This document shows positions 42,562 to 51,340 of a stretch of DNA of 64,000 nt, one piece after another. The stretch lies in the NCBI GenBank assembly GCA_030536555.1, contig JAUNPU010000006.1:79610-143609 (forward strand), read 5' to 3'. The first letter of the stretch is position 1. The number at the start of each line of letters is the position of its first letter. The stretch is from Eubacteriales bacterium. Lineage in GTDB: Bacteria > Bacillota > Clostridia > Lachnospirales > Lachnospiraceae. A model generated the notes under the pieces. It searched no databases, was not told the origin of the DNA, and saw only the letters and a list, made by a program, of their open reading frames with translations. The position numbers and the translations under genes were made by a program.

Positions 42562-45500
42562 CTACGAATTCTCCGGCTCTTCCTCCCGAATCACCGCCAG
42601 AACCCGGCTGAGCTTCTTCTGCCGGAAGTAGCGGTATACACCTGCATGATACCACCGGAACTGCCCGGTTCCAAAATAATCTGCCCGGTATCGAAGCTCC
42701 GTGGTTACGTCTGTGCCATGAAGAATCTGATCCACAATAAACCTCCGGTCTTCCGGATGGATCATGGGATTCGTCTGCAGCGTCTCCGCATATTGAAGAG
42801 CTGCCCGCTCTCTCATCCGGTCTCCGTCCGCCATGGTAAACAGCGCATAGTCGTTGAAGGGATCGTAGTCCATAACCAGTGCGCACCCGCTGCGAAGGAG
42901 GACATTGCACTTCTCCACCGTCCAGTAGGTACTGCCCTGCTCCTTCTCCTGTCCGACTGTGATCTCCTTGTCGCCCACCATACTGTCAGCCATCAGCTTC
43001 TCGAACTCCTCCACCGGCATGGGTCTGCCGTACAGATAGCCCTGCACAATGCGGCAGTCGATGGACTTTAAGAAGTTGGCTTCCCGCTCGGTCTCCACGC
43101 CCTCGGCGATCACCGGCATGCCCAGAGAATGAGCCAGCCTTACCACCGATTCCACAATGCTGCCGCCCTTGTCCATGTGGGTCTCCCCGCCAAAGAACTT
43201 CATATCCAGCTTCAGCACATCCACCGGAACATCCTTCAGCATGTTGAGGGAAGAATATTCGCTTCCAAAATCATCCATCTCGATGGTAAATCCCATCTCC
43301 TGCAGCTCTTCCACCACAGAGATCATCTCCTGCTGCCGCTCCGCGTAAGCCGATTCCGTAATCTCCAGATGGAGATACCGAAACGGAATATCATACTGCT
43401 CCAGACAACGCTTCAGCCCCGGAATCAGATCCGGATTCTGAATATCATACTTGGACAGATTGACGGATATGGGAATCAGCGTTCCCTGCTTCTTCCACTT
43501 TGCAAGCAGCTCGCAGACCCGATCGCAGATGTAGGAATCCAGCTTGTCGATGAACCGGTTGCTCTCAAAGACCGGGATAAATTCCGCAGGCGATATCATG
43601 CCACGCACCGGATGCTTCCAGCGTACCAGCGCCTCTGCGCCCACCAGCAGATTGCCCACATGGTCGTACTGAGGCTGCAGATAGATCTGGAACTGCCCTT
43701 CCCGCAGCGCCGTCTCCATCTCATTGGTGATTCTCTGATTTTTCAAAAGCACATCCAGATAGGCATCCTTGTAAATGCGGACGTGGGTGCTGCTTGCGTC
43801 CTCCTGGTTCTGCATGGCAATCTGTGCATACTCCAGAAGCTGTCCCACATTTCGCTCATGCTGCCTGTTGATATAGATACCGATCTTGAACTGAATCCGG
43901 ATCCGCGCTCCCCTGCACTCCAAGAATTCCACATCCGGAATATGAACCTTCCGAAGCTCCTCCTCGTCAACGGGATAGCAGATCAGGAACTGGTCCGAAT
44001 AGAGCTTGCCGTACACGCCCTCCTTACCGATGCTCTCCCGCAGCTTATCCGCAATATGTAACAGGACCATATCTCCACGTTCTCTGCCGAACATCTCATT
44101 GATCAGCTTGAACTTCTCCACATTGATCCAGAACAGGGAGTAGACCTTCCTGGGATGCTGCTCCATCAGATCATTTGCCTTCTCCACAAAGTAATCCCGG
44201 TTGTAAAGCCCCGTCAGTCCGTCGAAGCTTGCCTGACGGAACATCTTCTCCTGATACAGACGGTCCGCCTTCATCCGCTCCTCTGCCAGGCGGATCCGTT
44301 CCCGTTCCTCCTGCTCCGTCCGTCTGCGTCTGACTCTGAAAAAGAAGCTGACGATTCCCACCAGCATCGCCATCAGGATCACCAGAAGCACATCCATCTT
44401 CTCATAGATCCATTCCCTCGGGTTCATCACGTAGGAACTGGCTGCCGTATTGTCCACCACCAGCTGCCGCACGTCCCGTCCGTCAAATGACGCGATTCCC
44501 TTGTTCAGAATTGAGATCAGTTCCGGATCCGAGTCACTGCCCACAGCCATGGTGATGTCTTCCAGAATGCTCTCCGTGTTGAAGATACTGAGCTTCTTGT
44601 AGTAGGGACTCTGCAGCAGATATGCGCCTGTGATCTCATTGACCAGGGTCATGTCTGCCTCTCTCTTACGCACCATCTCCAGCCCCTCCTGATGGGAGCG
44701 GCACGTGACGATCCGCACCTCCGGGAACATGTCCCTGATGCGGCTCTCCATTCCGTACATATCCTCCGGTATGGCAAGCACGAACTCCTGCTCCAGCGCC
44801 AGAGTCTCACCGGACCGGGTCACTGCCACCATCCTGCCTTCCACGATGGTGTCCAGAATCTCTATCTCATCCATGTAGGTAATCAGGCTGTTGACCAGAA
44901 ACGGCGCCATGATCACATTGGGATGCTCCTTCAGATAGTCCCAGGGAACGACCCCCTCCGGCATCCTGGTATACACAAAGTCCAGCCCGGTCTTGTCAGA
45001 AAGCCGTTCCAGCGCATCCACTATGATTCCCCCATACTGCTTTGTGGAATCGCGGTACTCACAGATCAGCGGAAAGTCCGCTACCAGTGCCACCTTCACC
45101 TGCTTATGCTGCTGAATATACTCCTTCTCCTCCCGGGTGTATGCGTTCTGTACGGGAGCCGTAAAATACTTCTGGTGAAGTCTGCTCTCATAGTAATGAT
45201 CCCGGCTGCGGATCCTGCGAATCGCCGAATCCAGCTCCGGATTCAGATCACTGCGTTTTTTGCTGGTAGCATAGTAAAGCGGTGTATATCCGAATCTGCC
45301 GATGATCTTATAGTCTCCCAGATTGCGGATGTCGCTCAGATTGACACAGTCAATCTCGTTCCGTCTCAGCGCCTCCGCCAGTTCACCTTCCGTGTCATAA
45401 TGTAAAAACTCATACCGGAAGTGATTCTGCTCGCTGTAGCTTTCCAGCTTCCTCGACAGAGTAGACCCGGTCAGCGTGCCGATCCGTATGCCGTCAAAGG

Positions 45501-45915
45501 CTTCAAAATCCTCATAACCGTAGTCTTTGGAGTCGTGCTCCACCAGCAGGCAGTTCCCCGCATAGATGGATGGAACCGAAGGAAAGCTCATGGTCTTAAG
45601 CCGGTCCTCCGTCCGCTCCACCCCGCCCAGAAGATCGATCTCCCCGCTTTCCAGCCTGGAAATGCATTCCTGCCAGGTCCCCTCCACATATTCATACTCC
45701 CAGCCGGTTTCCTTCGCGATCTCCGTCAAATACTCATAATCGTAGCCGTCATGATACCGCTCCTGTGCAACGGTGTGATATCCCTCTTCGGTGTAATAGC
45801 CTACCCGCACCTTCTTTCCCGGCGCTCCATAAGCTGTAAAACAAGTCATTCCCACACACAGCACGATCAGGAACATCAAACGAATCCCACTTTTTCCCCA
45901 TACATATTTCTTCAT
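42562..45915 (-). CDS. Membrane protein with two solute-binding domains, degenerate GGDEF and active EAL
   Basis: 1117 aa. Signal/anchor at residues 10-30, then two periplasmic-type SBP_bac_3 domains (about 35-260 and 270-500) that probably bind amino acids or similar ligands, one membrane span (about 510-530), a short coiled segment, a GGDEF fold whose motif is lost (YGKLYSDQF), and an EAL domain with all key residues: EALVRW, VNLSKYD, LEITESA, DDFGSEYSSL, AEGVETE. It should hydrolyse cyclic di-GMP in response to an outside ligand. The last 150 aa are a separate unnamed domain. The gene ends 103 bp before the methionine leader ORF. Confidence 0.92.
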   Translation of the reverse strand: MKKYVWGKSGIRLMFLIVLCVGMTCFTAYGAPGKKVRVGYYTEEGYHTVAQERYHDGYDYEYLTEIAKETGWEYEYVEGTWQECISRLESGEIDLLGGVERTEDRLKTMSFPSVPSIYAGNCLLVEHDSKDYGYEDFEAFDGIRIGTLTGSTLSRKLESYSEQNHFRYEFLHYDTEGELAEALRRNEIDCVNLSDIRNLGDYKIIGRFGYTPLYYATSKKRSDLNPELDSAIRRIRSRDHYYESRLHQKYFTAPVQNAYTREEKEYIQQHKQVKVALVADFPLICEYRDSTKQYGGIIVDALERLSDKTGLDFVYTRMPEGVVPWDYLKEHPNVIMAPFLVNSLITYMDEIEILDTIVEGRMVAVTRSGETLALEQEFVLAIPEDMYGMESRIRDMFPEVRIVTCRSHQEGLEMVRKREADMTLVNEITGAYLLQSPYYKKLSIFNTESILEDITMAVGSDSDPELISILNKGIASFDGRDVRQLVVDNTAASSYVMNPREWIYEKMDVLLVILMAMLVGIVSFFFRVRRRRTEQEERERIRLAEERMKADRLYQEKMFRQASFDGLTGLYNRDYFVEKANDLMEQHPRKVYSLFWINVEKFKLINEMFGRERGDMVLLHIADKLRESIGKEGVYGKLYSDQFLICYPVDEEELRKVHIPDVEFLECRGARIRIQFKIGIYINRQHERNVGQLLEYAQIAMQNQEDASSTHVRIYKDAYLDVLLKNQRITNEMETALREGQFQIYLQPQYDHVGNLLVGAEALVRWKHPVRGMISPAEFIPVFESNRFIDKLDSYICDRVCELLAKWKKQGTLIPISVNLSKYDIQNPDLIPGLKRCLEQYDIPFRYLHLEITESAYAERQQEMISVVEELQEMGFTIEMDDFGSEYSSLNMLKDVPVDVLKLDMKFFGGETHMDKGGSIVESVVRLAHSLGMPVIAEGVETEREANFLKSIDCRIVQGYLYGRPMPVEEFEKLMADSMVGDKEITVGQEKEQGSTYWTVEKCNVLLRSGCALVMDYDPFNDYALFTMADGDRMRERAALQYAETLQTNPMIHPEDRRFIVDQILHGTDVTTELRYRADYFGTGQFRWYHAGVYRYFRQKKLSRVLAVIREEEPENS

Positions 45916-46008
45916 TTGTGCTTCCTCATCTTACCATTATTCTTTGCTTCTATTATACTATGATATCTGTTTTTTTCAATCATTCGTCTGCCCGTTTTTA
46001 CCCCCCCC

Positions 46009-46048
46009 CGTTAAGATTTTGTTAAGATTTCTTAACAACATCTTAACG
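46009..46048 (-). terminator. Long palindrome over the spoIVB stop codon, followed by G9
   Basis: CGTTAAGATTTTGTTAAGA and TCTTAACAACATCTTAACG are 19-bp arms with one mismatch and a 2-nt loop, built from TTAAGA repeated at 11-bp spacing. On the transcript it overlaps the stop codon and is followed by nine G instead of U. Terminator or operator for the downstream gene at 45915. Confidence 0.6.
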
Positions 46049-47332
46049 GCGTATCATATCCTCTGCAAAGATTCCGTACCCCCTGGCAGAATCCTGAACA
46101 AAGACGTGGGTCACCGCCCCCACAAGCTTCCCGTCCTGCAGGATCGGACTGCCGGACATACCCTGGACGATGCCCCCGGTCAGCCGCAGAAGGTCCTCAT
46201 CCACCACCCGGATCACCAGGCTCTTATTTTCCTGCACCGGATTTAAGTCCGCCTTCAGGATCTCGATCTCATAGTCCTGCACCTGCCCGGACACGTTGCT
46301 TCGAATCCACGCCTGCCCTCTGTGTACATCCTGCTTATAGCCCACCTCCACCGGCTCTCCCGGAAGCTTCTTTCTCATCGTCTCATTGATCTTCCCGAAT
46401 ATCCCGATCTGGGTATTCTCCTCCACCGTTCCAAGCCTGGTCCCCGGTCCGTAGTAGATCACCCCCGCCATGACCCCCGGCTTCCCGATGGTTCCCTTCT
46501 CGATTCCCAGAATCTCCGTCTCGTACAGCGCCCCTTCCCCGATCTCCACCACCTCGCCGGTGTCGCTGTCGCTGATTCCGTGTCCCAACGCGCCGAAGTT
46601 TCCATTTAGGTCCACATAGGTCATGGTCCCGATTCCCTGGGTGTCATCCCGCACCCACGCCCCCAGCTTGTAGCTGCCATCCTCCGTCTTCACCGGATTC
46701 ATCCGCACGTCCATCCGGCTTCCGTTTCTGCGCACCCGGAGCAGCGCCTCGCTCTCTCCGATCCGGTTCAGGCTGGTGATCAGCGCCTCCTTGTCCTCCA
46801 AAGGCTCCCCGTTGATCGCCTCAATGTAGTCCCCGCTTTGCAGCACCCCGTATGCCGGCTCCATTTCCTGCCCTCTTGCGTCGGTGACCCGCCCGGTTCC
46901 GATCACCATCACTCCCCGGGACTTTAAGTAGATTCCCACCGGCGTCCCGCAGGGAACCGCATACTGGGTGTCCACCACGTCCACCTGAATCTCCTTGAAC
47001 CGGATCTTCCCAAACAGCTCCACCCCCACCCGAAAGCTCCCCTGATCCGCCCCGTACACCGAAAATGGTTCCGCCACCCGAAGCCGGATCTCCCCCGAAG
47101 GAATCTCCGACCGGTTCCCCAGCAAAACCTCCTCGCTCTCACTGTACAGCGTAACCCCGAAGGGCAGCTCCAGATTCACATCCTCCCGCTCCTGCTCCAC
47201 CACGCTCAGCCGGTCCGGAATATGCCGTTCCAGATAATACCACCCGTACCCGATGGTCCCCAGAATCCCCAGCCAAAACGCCCAGATCAGCCCTCTGCGA
47301 ACCATCTTTCTGCCGTTTTGTTCTCCCGTCAT
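46043..47332 (-). CDS. spoIVB: SpoIVB peptidase (sporulation signalling protease)
   Basis: S55-family serine protease sent across the forespore membrane to trigger pro-sigma-K processing. 429 aa from the ATG at 47332. There is an N-terminal membrane anchor (about residues 10-30), a PDZ domain (about 125-195: YGVLQSGDYIEAINGEPLEDKEALI), and a C-terminal catalytic domain with LGHGISD (His) and VQGMSGSPIL (nucleophile Ser). It follows recN after a terminator, the usual sporulation neighbourhood. Confidence 0.95.
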   Translation of the reverse strand: MTGEQNGRKMVRRGLIWAFWLGILGTIGYGWYYLERHIPDRLSVVEQEREDVNLELPFGVTLYSESEEVLLGNRSEIPSGEIRLRVAEPFSVYGADQGSFRVGVELFGKIRFKEIQVDVVDTQYAVPCGTPVGIYLKSRGVMVIGTGRVTDARGQEMEPAYGVLQSGDYIEAINGEPLEDKEALITSLNRIGESEALLRVRRNGSRMDVRMNPVKTEDGSYKLGAWVRDDTQGIGTMTYVDLNGNFGALGHGISDSDTGEVVEIGEGALYETEILGIEKGTIGKPGVMAGVIYYGPGTRLGTVEENTQIGIFGKINETMRKKLPGEPVEVGYKQDVHRGQAWIRSNVSGQVQDYEIEILKADLNPVQENKSLVIRVVDEDLLRLTGGIVQGMSGSPILQDGKLVGAVTHVFVQDSARGYGIFAEDMIRR

Positions 47333-47372
47333 CTCACATACCTCCTTTTGTCTCATCATGCTTCAAAGGATC

Positions 47373-47402
47373 AAAAAAGGAGCCTGTTTTCAAGCTCCTT
47401 TC
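47373..47402 (-). terminator. Terminator of the recN operon
   Basis: AAGGAGC and GCTCCTT around a 10-nt loop, followed on the transcript by TTTTTTGATCC. Confidence 0.85.
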
Positions 47403-47454
47403 TAGTATGTGAGAATCCTCACCTGTTCACACTGTCATTTTTTACTTGTGCAAA

Positions 47455-49119
47455 TCACAGCCGCCTCTTGGTCTGCTCCGCCAGCTTCTTCATCTCCCGC
47501 GCATTCTGAAGCACCGCTTCGGTGATCTCTGCACCTCCCAGCAGTCTCGCCAGCTCCTCAGACATCCGCTCCTCATCCAGGGCATGGATTCTGGTTCTGG
47601 TCTTGCCGCCGTCCGCCGACTTGGCAATCTCGTAGTGGCAGTCCGCCATGGCTGCGATCTGCGGCAGGTGGGTGATGCAGATGACCTGATGGCTTCTGGA
47701 AATGACTGCCAGCTGCTCCGACACCTTCTGCGCCGTCCGGCCGCTGATTCCCGTGTCAATCTCATCAAAGATCAGCGACGGAATATCGTCGCTGTCTGCC
47801 AGCACCGTCTTGATTGCCAGCATGATTCTCGACAGCTCACCGCCGGAAGCCACCAGTCCCAGAGACCGCTGCGGCTCGCCCGGGTTGGTAGAAATGACAA
47901 ATTCCGCCTCGTCATAGCCATTGGCGCTGTAGTGGTCCAGTCTCCGAAACTCCATGGAAAATGCCACGTCCAAAAAGTTCAGCTCCACCAGACCTGCCCG
48001 GATCTTCACCGTCAGCTCCTTCGCCGCCTGCTGCCGCTCCTCAGACAGTCTGCCGCTGACCGTCTCCAGCCACTTCGTCACCTGCTGATAGTCTGCCTCC
48101 AGCTTCTGCCGGTATTCATCAAAGTGCTCAAGCTGCTCCAGCCGCGCCTTCTTTTCCTCCAGAGACTGAAAGATCCTGTCCAGTGTGGCGCCATACTTCG
48201 CCTGCAGTCCGTGGATTAAGTCCAGCCGCTCCTCGATCCGCAGCAGCTCCTCCTCATCAAAGCTCACATCATCCAGATAGTCTCCGATGGCGTGATGGAC
48301 GTCATTTAAGATCGACTCCGCATCGTAGAGCTGATCCTGAATCGCCTTCAGCCTGGAATCGAAGGACGATACCTCGCTGACCTGATGAAGCGCCCTGCCA
48401 ATGCCGTCGGTCTCCACCGCCCCGTAAGCCGCCGACAGGCTTTCCACGATCTTCCGCCCGTTGGCAAACCTGCGGTACTGCTCCGTCAGCTCCTCCTCTT
48501 CTCCCGCCTTCAGCTCCGCCTGCTCGATCTCCTCGATCTCAAACTGCAGAAAATCCGCCTCCCGCTTCCGGCTCTCCTGATCGCCGCACGCTTCGTCCAA
48601 AGCCGTCCTCAGACGCTTATACTCCTGGTACGCAGACGCAGTTTCCTCTTTCCATTTGCCGGTTTGGGATTTTGCATAAGTATCCAGAATCTCCAGATGT
48701 TTGGAAGCATGGAGCAGAGACTGATGCTCGTGCTGACCATGAATGTCGATAAGCAGCCCCGTCACCTGCTTTAAGCGGGACGCGGTCACGGTCTCGTCGT
48801 TGATTTTGCTGATGCTGCGGGCCGGCATGATCTTCCTGGTGATGATCAGCTGCCCGTCCTCGTCCGGAAATACGTCAAATGCCGCCAGTGCGGCGCGCTT
48901 CTCCTCCTCCACGGAGAAGATCAGCTCCACATAGGCATATTCCGCACCGTTTCGGATGATCTCCTTCGACGCCTTCTGGCCCAGTGCCAGATTCACCGAG
49001 CCGATAATAATGGACTTACCGGCGCCGGTCTCACCGGTCAGGATGTTTAAGCCTTCTCCAAACTCCACATCCGCCTGCTCGATCAGCGCCAGATTTCTCA
49101 CATGCAATTCCAGTAACAT
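47455..49119 (-). CDS. recN: DNA repair protein RecN
   Basis: SMC-like ATPase for double-strand break repair. 554 aa. Walker A GETGAGKSIII, long coiled-coil arms (residues about 150-400), and Walker B/signature region LIFDEIDTGISGRTAQKV with VASGGELSRIMLAIK. It follows argR in the order that is conserved in Firmicutes. Confidence 0.97.
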   Translation of the reverse strand: MLLELHVRNLALIEQADVEFGEGLNILTGETGAGKSIIIGSVNLALGQKASKEIIRNGAEYAYVELIFSVEEEKRAALAAFDVFPDEDGQLIITRKIMPARSISKINDETVTASRLKQVTGLLIDIHGQHEHQSLLHASKHLEILDTYAKSQTGKWKEETASAYQEYKRLRTALDEACGDQESRKREADFLQFEIEEIEQAELKAGEEEELTEQYRRFANGRKIVESLSAAYGAVETDGIGRALHQVSEVSSFDSRLKAIQDQLYDAESILNDVHHAIGDYLDDVSFDEEELLRIEERLDLIHGLQAKYGATLDRIFQSLEEKKARLEQLEHFDEYRQKLEADYQQVTKWLETVSGRLSEERQQAAKELTVKIRAGLVELNFLDVAFSMEFRRLDHYSANGYDEAEFVISTNPGEPQRSLGLVASGGELSRIMLAIKTVLADSDDIPSLIFDEIDTGISGRTAQKVSEQLAVISRSHQVICITHLPQIAAMADCHYEIAKSADGGKTRTRIHALDEERMSEELARLLGGAEITEAVLQNAREMKKLAEQTKRRL

Positions 49120-49128
49120 CGTTACCTC

Positions 49129-49578
49129 CTATTCTGACACCATTTTCTTGATCTTATCCATCACAAGAATGGTATCATCCAGACTTCTCACCGCACACAT
49201 GATCGTGTCATCCCCCGCAATGCATCCCACAATCTCATGAAAATGAATGGAATCCAGTGCCGCCGCCACCGCCATCGCCATGCCGGATACGGTCTTGATG
49301 ACCAGAATATTCTGCGCCATGTCCATGGACACAAAGCCGTCCCGCAAAATGCGGATGTACTTGTCGCTGTGGGCGGTCTGACTCTGCATGACCATGTAGC
49401 GCTGCCGTCCACTCTCTCCCTGAATCTTGGTCAGCTTCAGCTCCCGAATGTCCCGGGACACGGTAGCCTGGGTCACCCGGTAGCCTGCCTCCTGCAGACG
49501 GGCTGCCAGATCCTCCTGAGTCTCGATCTCGTATTTTCCAATCAGTTCTACAATCTTGCTGTGTCGCTCCAGCTTCAT
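49129..49578 (-). CDS. argR: Arginine repressor
   Basis: 149 aa from the ATG at 49578, after GGAGGTATC. N-terminal winged helix (RHSKIVELIGKYEIETQEDLAARLQEAGYRVTQATVSRDIRELKL) and C-terminal arginine-binding, hexamer-forming domain (GCIAGDDTIM). It regulates arginine synthesis and use. Ten bases separate it from recN. Confidence 0.96.
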   Translation of the reverse strand: MKLERHSKIVELIGKYEIETQEDLAARLQEAGYRVTQATVSRDIRELKLTKIQGESGRQRYMVMQSQTAHSDKYIRILRDGFVSMDMAQNILVIKTVSGMAMAVAAALDSIHFHEIVGCIAGDDTIMCAVRSLDDTILVMDKIKKMVSE

Positions 49579-49613
49579 GATGACGATACCTCCCTCTCCG
49601 CCCGCCTGCCTTC

Positions 49614-50468
49614 TCACACGCGGGACATTTTATCTCTCAGATTCTCCAAAAACGAAACATTTTTCAACTGAATCAGCGTGGTATAGCTGCCGGACCGGTG
49701 AATGGTCAGGATCTCGTCCCTGGCGATCTCCAGCATCTGGTCCCCGTCAAATACCACCGCCTGCTTCCGTCTGGCGCTGCCCGCCAGACAGATATCCACC
49801 GTATCCCCCCGGGACAGCACAATGCTGCTGGAATTGAGCGCGTGGGAACAGATGGGGGTCAGCACCATCAGCTCCGCCCCCGGCGTCACAATGGGACCGC
49901 CCGCCGACAGATTATAGGCGGTGGACCCGGTAGGCGTCGCCACGATCATACCATCCGCCATATACTCATTTAACACCACCCCGTTGACGGATACGCAGAA
50001 CTTCAGCACCTGCATGGCATCCTGTCTGGTCAGTACAATATCATTGAGCGCCAGACCGTGCCGCTCCCCTCTCGGACCGGAGATACAGCCCTGCAGCATC
50101 ATCCGCCGCTCCAGCCGGAAGTTGTCCGTCAGAAGGGCATCCAGCAACGGCTCCATGCGATCCCCCCGGTTCGCCTGAGTCAGGTAGCCCAGAGTCCCCA
50201 TATTAACCCCCAGCAGCGGAATATGAAGCTTCACCAGATCCCGCGCCGCCTGAATCAGCGTGCCGTCGCCGCCCAGGGTGATCACACACTCCGTACACGC
50301 CGGAATCCGGCTCACATCCGTGTAGCCGCAGCCGTCCCTGCCCCGCTGCCGCTCCTGGGGACTTCCCTCACAGAAGGCTCCCCGTGAGGTCAGATACTCC
50401 GTCATCTTCTGTGCCATCTCCACGGCACCGTTCTTGGACGGATTTGCAATCAGATAAAATCGTTTCAT
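49614..50468 (-). CDS. nadK: NAD kinase
   Basis: Makes NADP. 284 aa. ATP/polyphosphate motif ITLGGDGTLIQAARD and the substrate loop EYMADGMIVATPTGSTAYNLSAGGPIV. Its start overlaps the tlyA stop by 4 bp. Confidence 0.97.
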   Translation of the reverse strand: MKRFYLIANPSKNGAVEMAQKMTEYLTSRGAFCEGSPQERQRGRDGCGYTDVSRIPACTECVITLGGDGTLIQAARDLVKLHIPLLGVNMGTLGYLTQANRGDRMEPLLDALLTDNFRLERRMMLQGCISGPRGERHGLALNDIVLTRQDAMQVLKFCVSVNGVVLNEYMADGMIVATPTGSTAYNLSAGGPIVTPGAELMVLTPICSHALNSSSIVLSRGDTVDICLAGSARRKQAVVFDGDQMLEIARDEILTIHRSGSYTTLIQLKNVSFLENLRDKMSRV

Positions 50469-51274
50469 TTGTCCAGTTCTCCGTGCGCTGCCTCTACCGT
50501 GCCTTTCGGGTCCACGTCGTAATCCGGGTACAGCTGTCCGTCCCCGTGATTCTGCAGATACAGCAGATACTCAATGTTGCCCTCCGGTCCCTTGATCGGG
50601 GAATACTCCAGATTCAGAATCTGGAATCCGATGCTGACCGCATAGGCGATCACCATCTCGATCACCTCTAAGTGGGTGCTCTTCTCCCGCACCACGCCCT
50701 TCTTGCCGACCTTCTCCCGTCCCGCCTCGAACTGGGGCTTGATCAGGCAGACGATCTGTCCGTCATCGGTCAGCAGGTTCTTCACCGGTCCCAGCACCTT
50801 GGTCAGGGAAATGAAGGACACGTCGATGGAGGAAAACTGAATCCGGTCTGCAATGTCCTCCGGCGTCACATAGCGGATGTTGGTCTTCTCCATGCAGACC
50901 ACCCGCTCGTCGTTGCGCAGCTTCCAGTCCAGCTGTCCGTGTCCCACGTCCACCGCGTACACCTTCACCGCACCGTTTTGCAGCATGCAGTCGGTAAATC
51001 CGCCGGTGGAGGAGCCCACATCCATGCAGACCTTTCCTGCCAGCTCCACGCCGAAGTGGGTCATCGCCTTCTCCAGCTTCAGACCGCCGCGGCTCACGTA
51101 CTTTAAGGTCGCGCCCCGCACCTCGATGGCAGCCGTGTCCTCGAACATGGAACCTGCCTTGTCCTCTTTCTGTCCGTCCACATACACGATGCCGGACATG
51201 ATGATGGCTTTCGCCTTCTCTCTGGAAGCCGCCAGATTGCGGTTCACCAGTAGGATATCCAGTCTTTCTTTCAT
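50465..51274 (-). CDS. TlyA family rRNA (cytidine-2'-O)-methyltransferase
   Basis: 269 aa. An S4 RNA-binding domain (LDILLVNRNLAASREKAKAIIMSGIVYVDG, residues 1-60) is joined to an FtsJ-type methyltransferase (MDVGSSTGGFTDCMLQNGA, residues about 85-105; the catalytic-Lys segment LIKPQFEAGREKVGKKG). TlyA methylates 16S and 23S rRNA in mycobacteria; the target here may be one or both. Conserved between dxs and nadK in many Firmicutes. Confidence 0.93.
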   Translation of the reverse strand: MKERLDILLVNRNLAASREKAKAIIMSGIVYVDGQKEDKAGSMFEDTAAIEVRGATLKYVSRGGLKLEKAMTHFGVELAGKVCMDVGSSTGGFTDCMLQNGAVKVYAVDVGHGQLDWKLRNDERVVCMEKTNIRYVTPEDIADRIQFSSIDVSFISLTKVLGPVKNLLTDDGQIVCLIKPQFEAGREKVGKKGVVREKSTHLEVIEMVIAYAVSIGFQILNLEYSPIKGPEGNIEYLLYLQNHGDGQLYPDYDVDPKGTVEAAHGELDK

Positions 51275-51340
51275 AATTTATCTCTCAATCTTCTCGTATT
51301 TACATATCTCATGCTGCGCCGCCATGGGTTTCCGGCAGCT

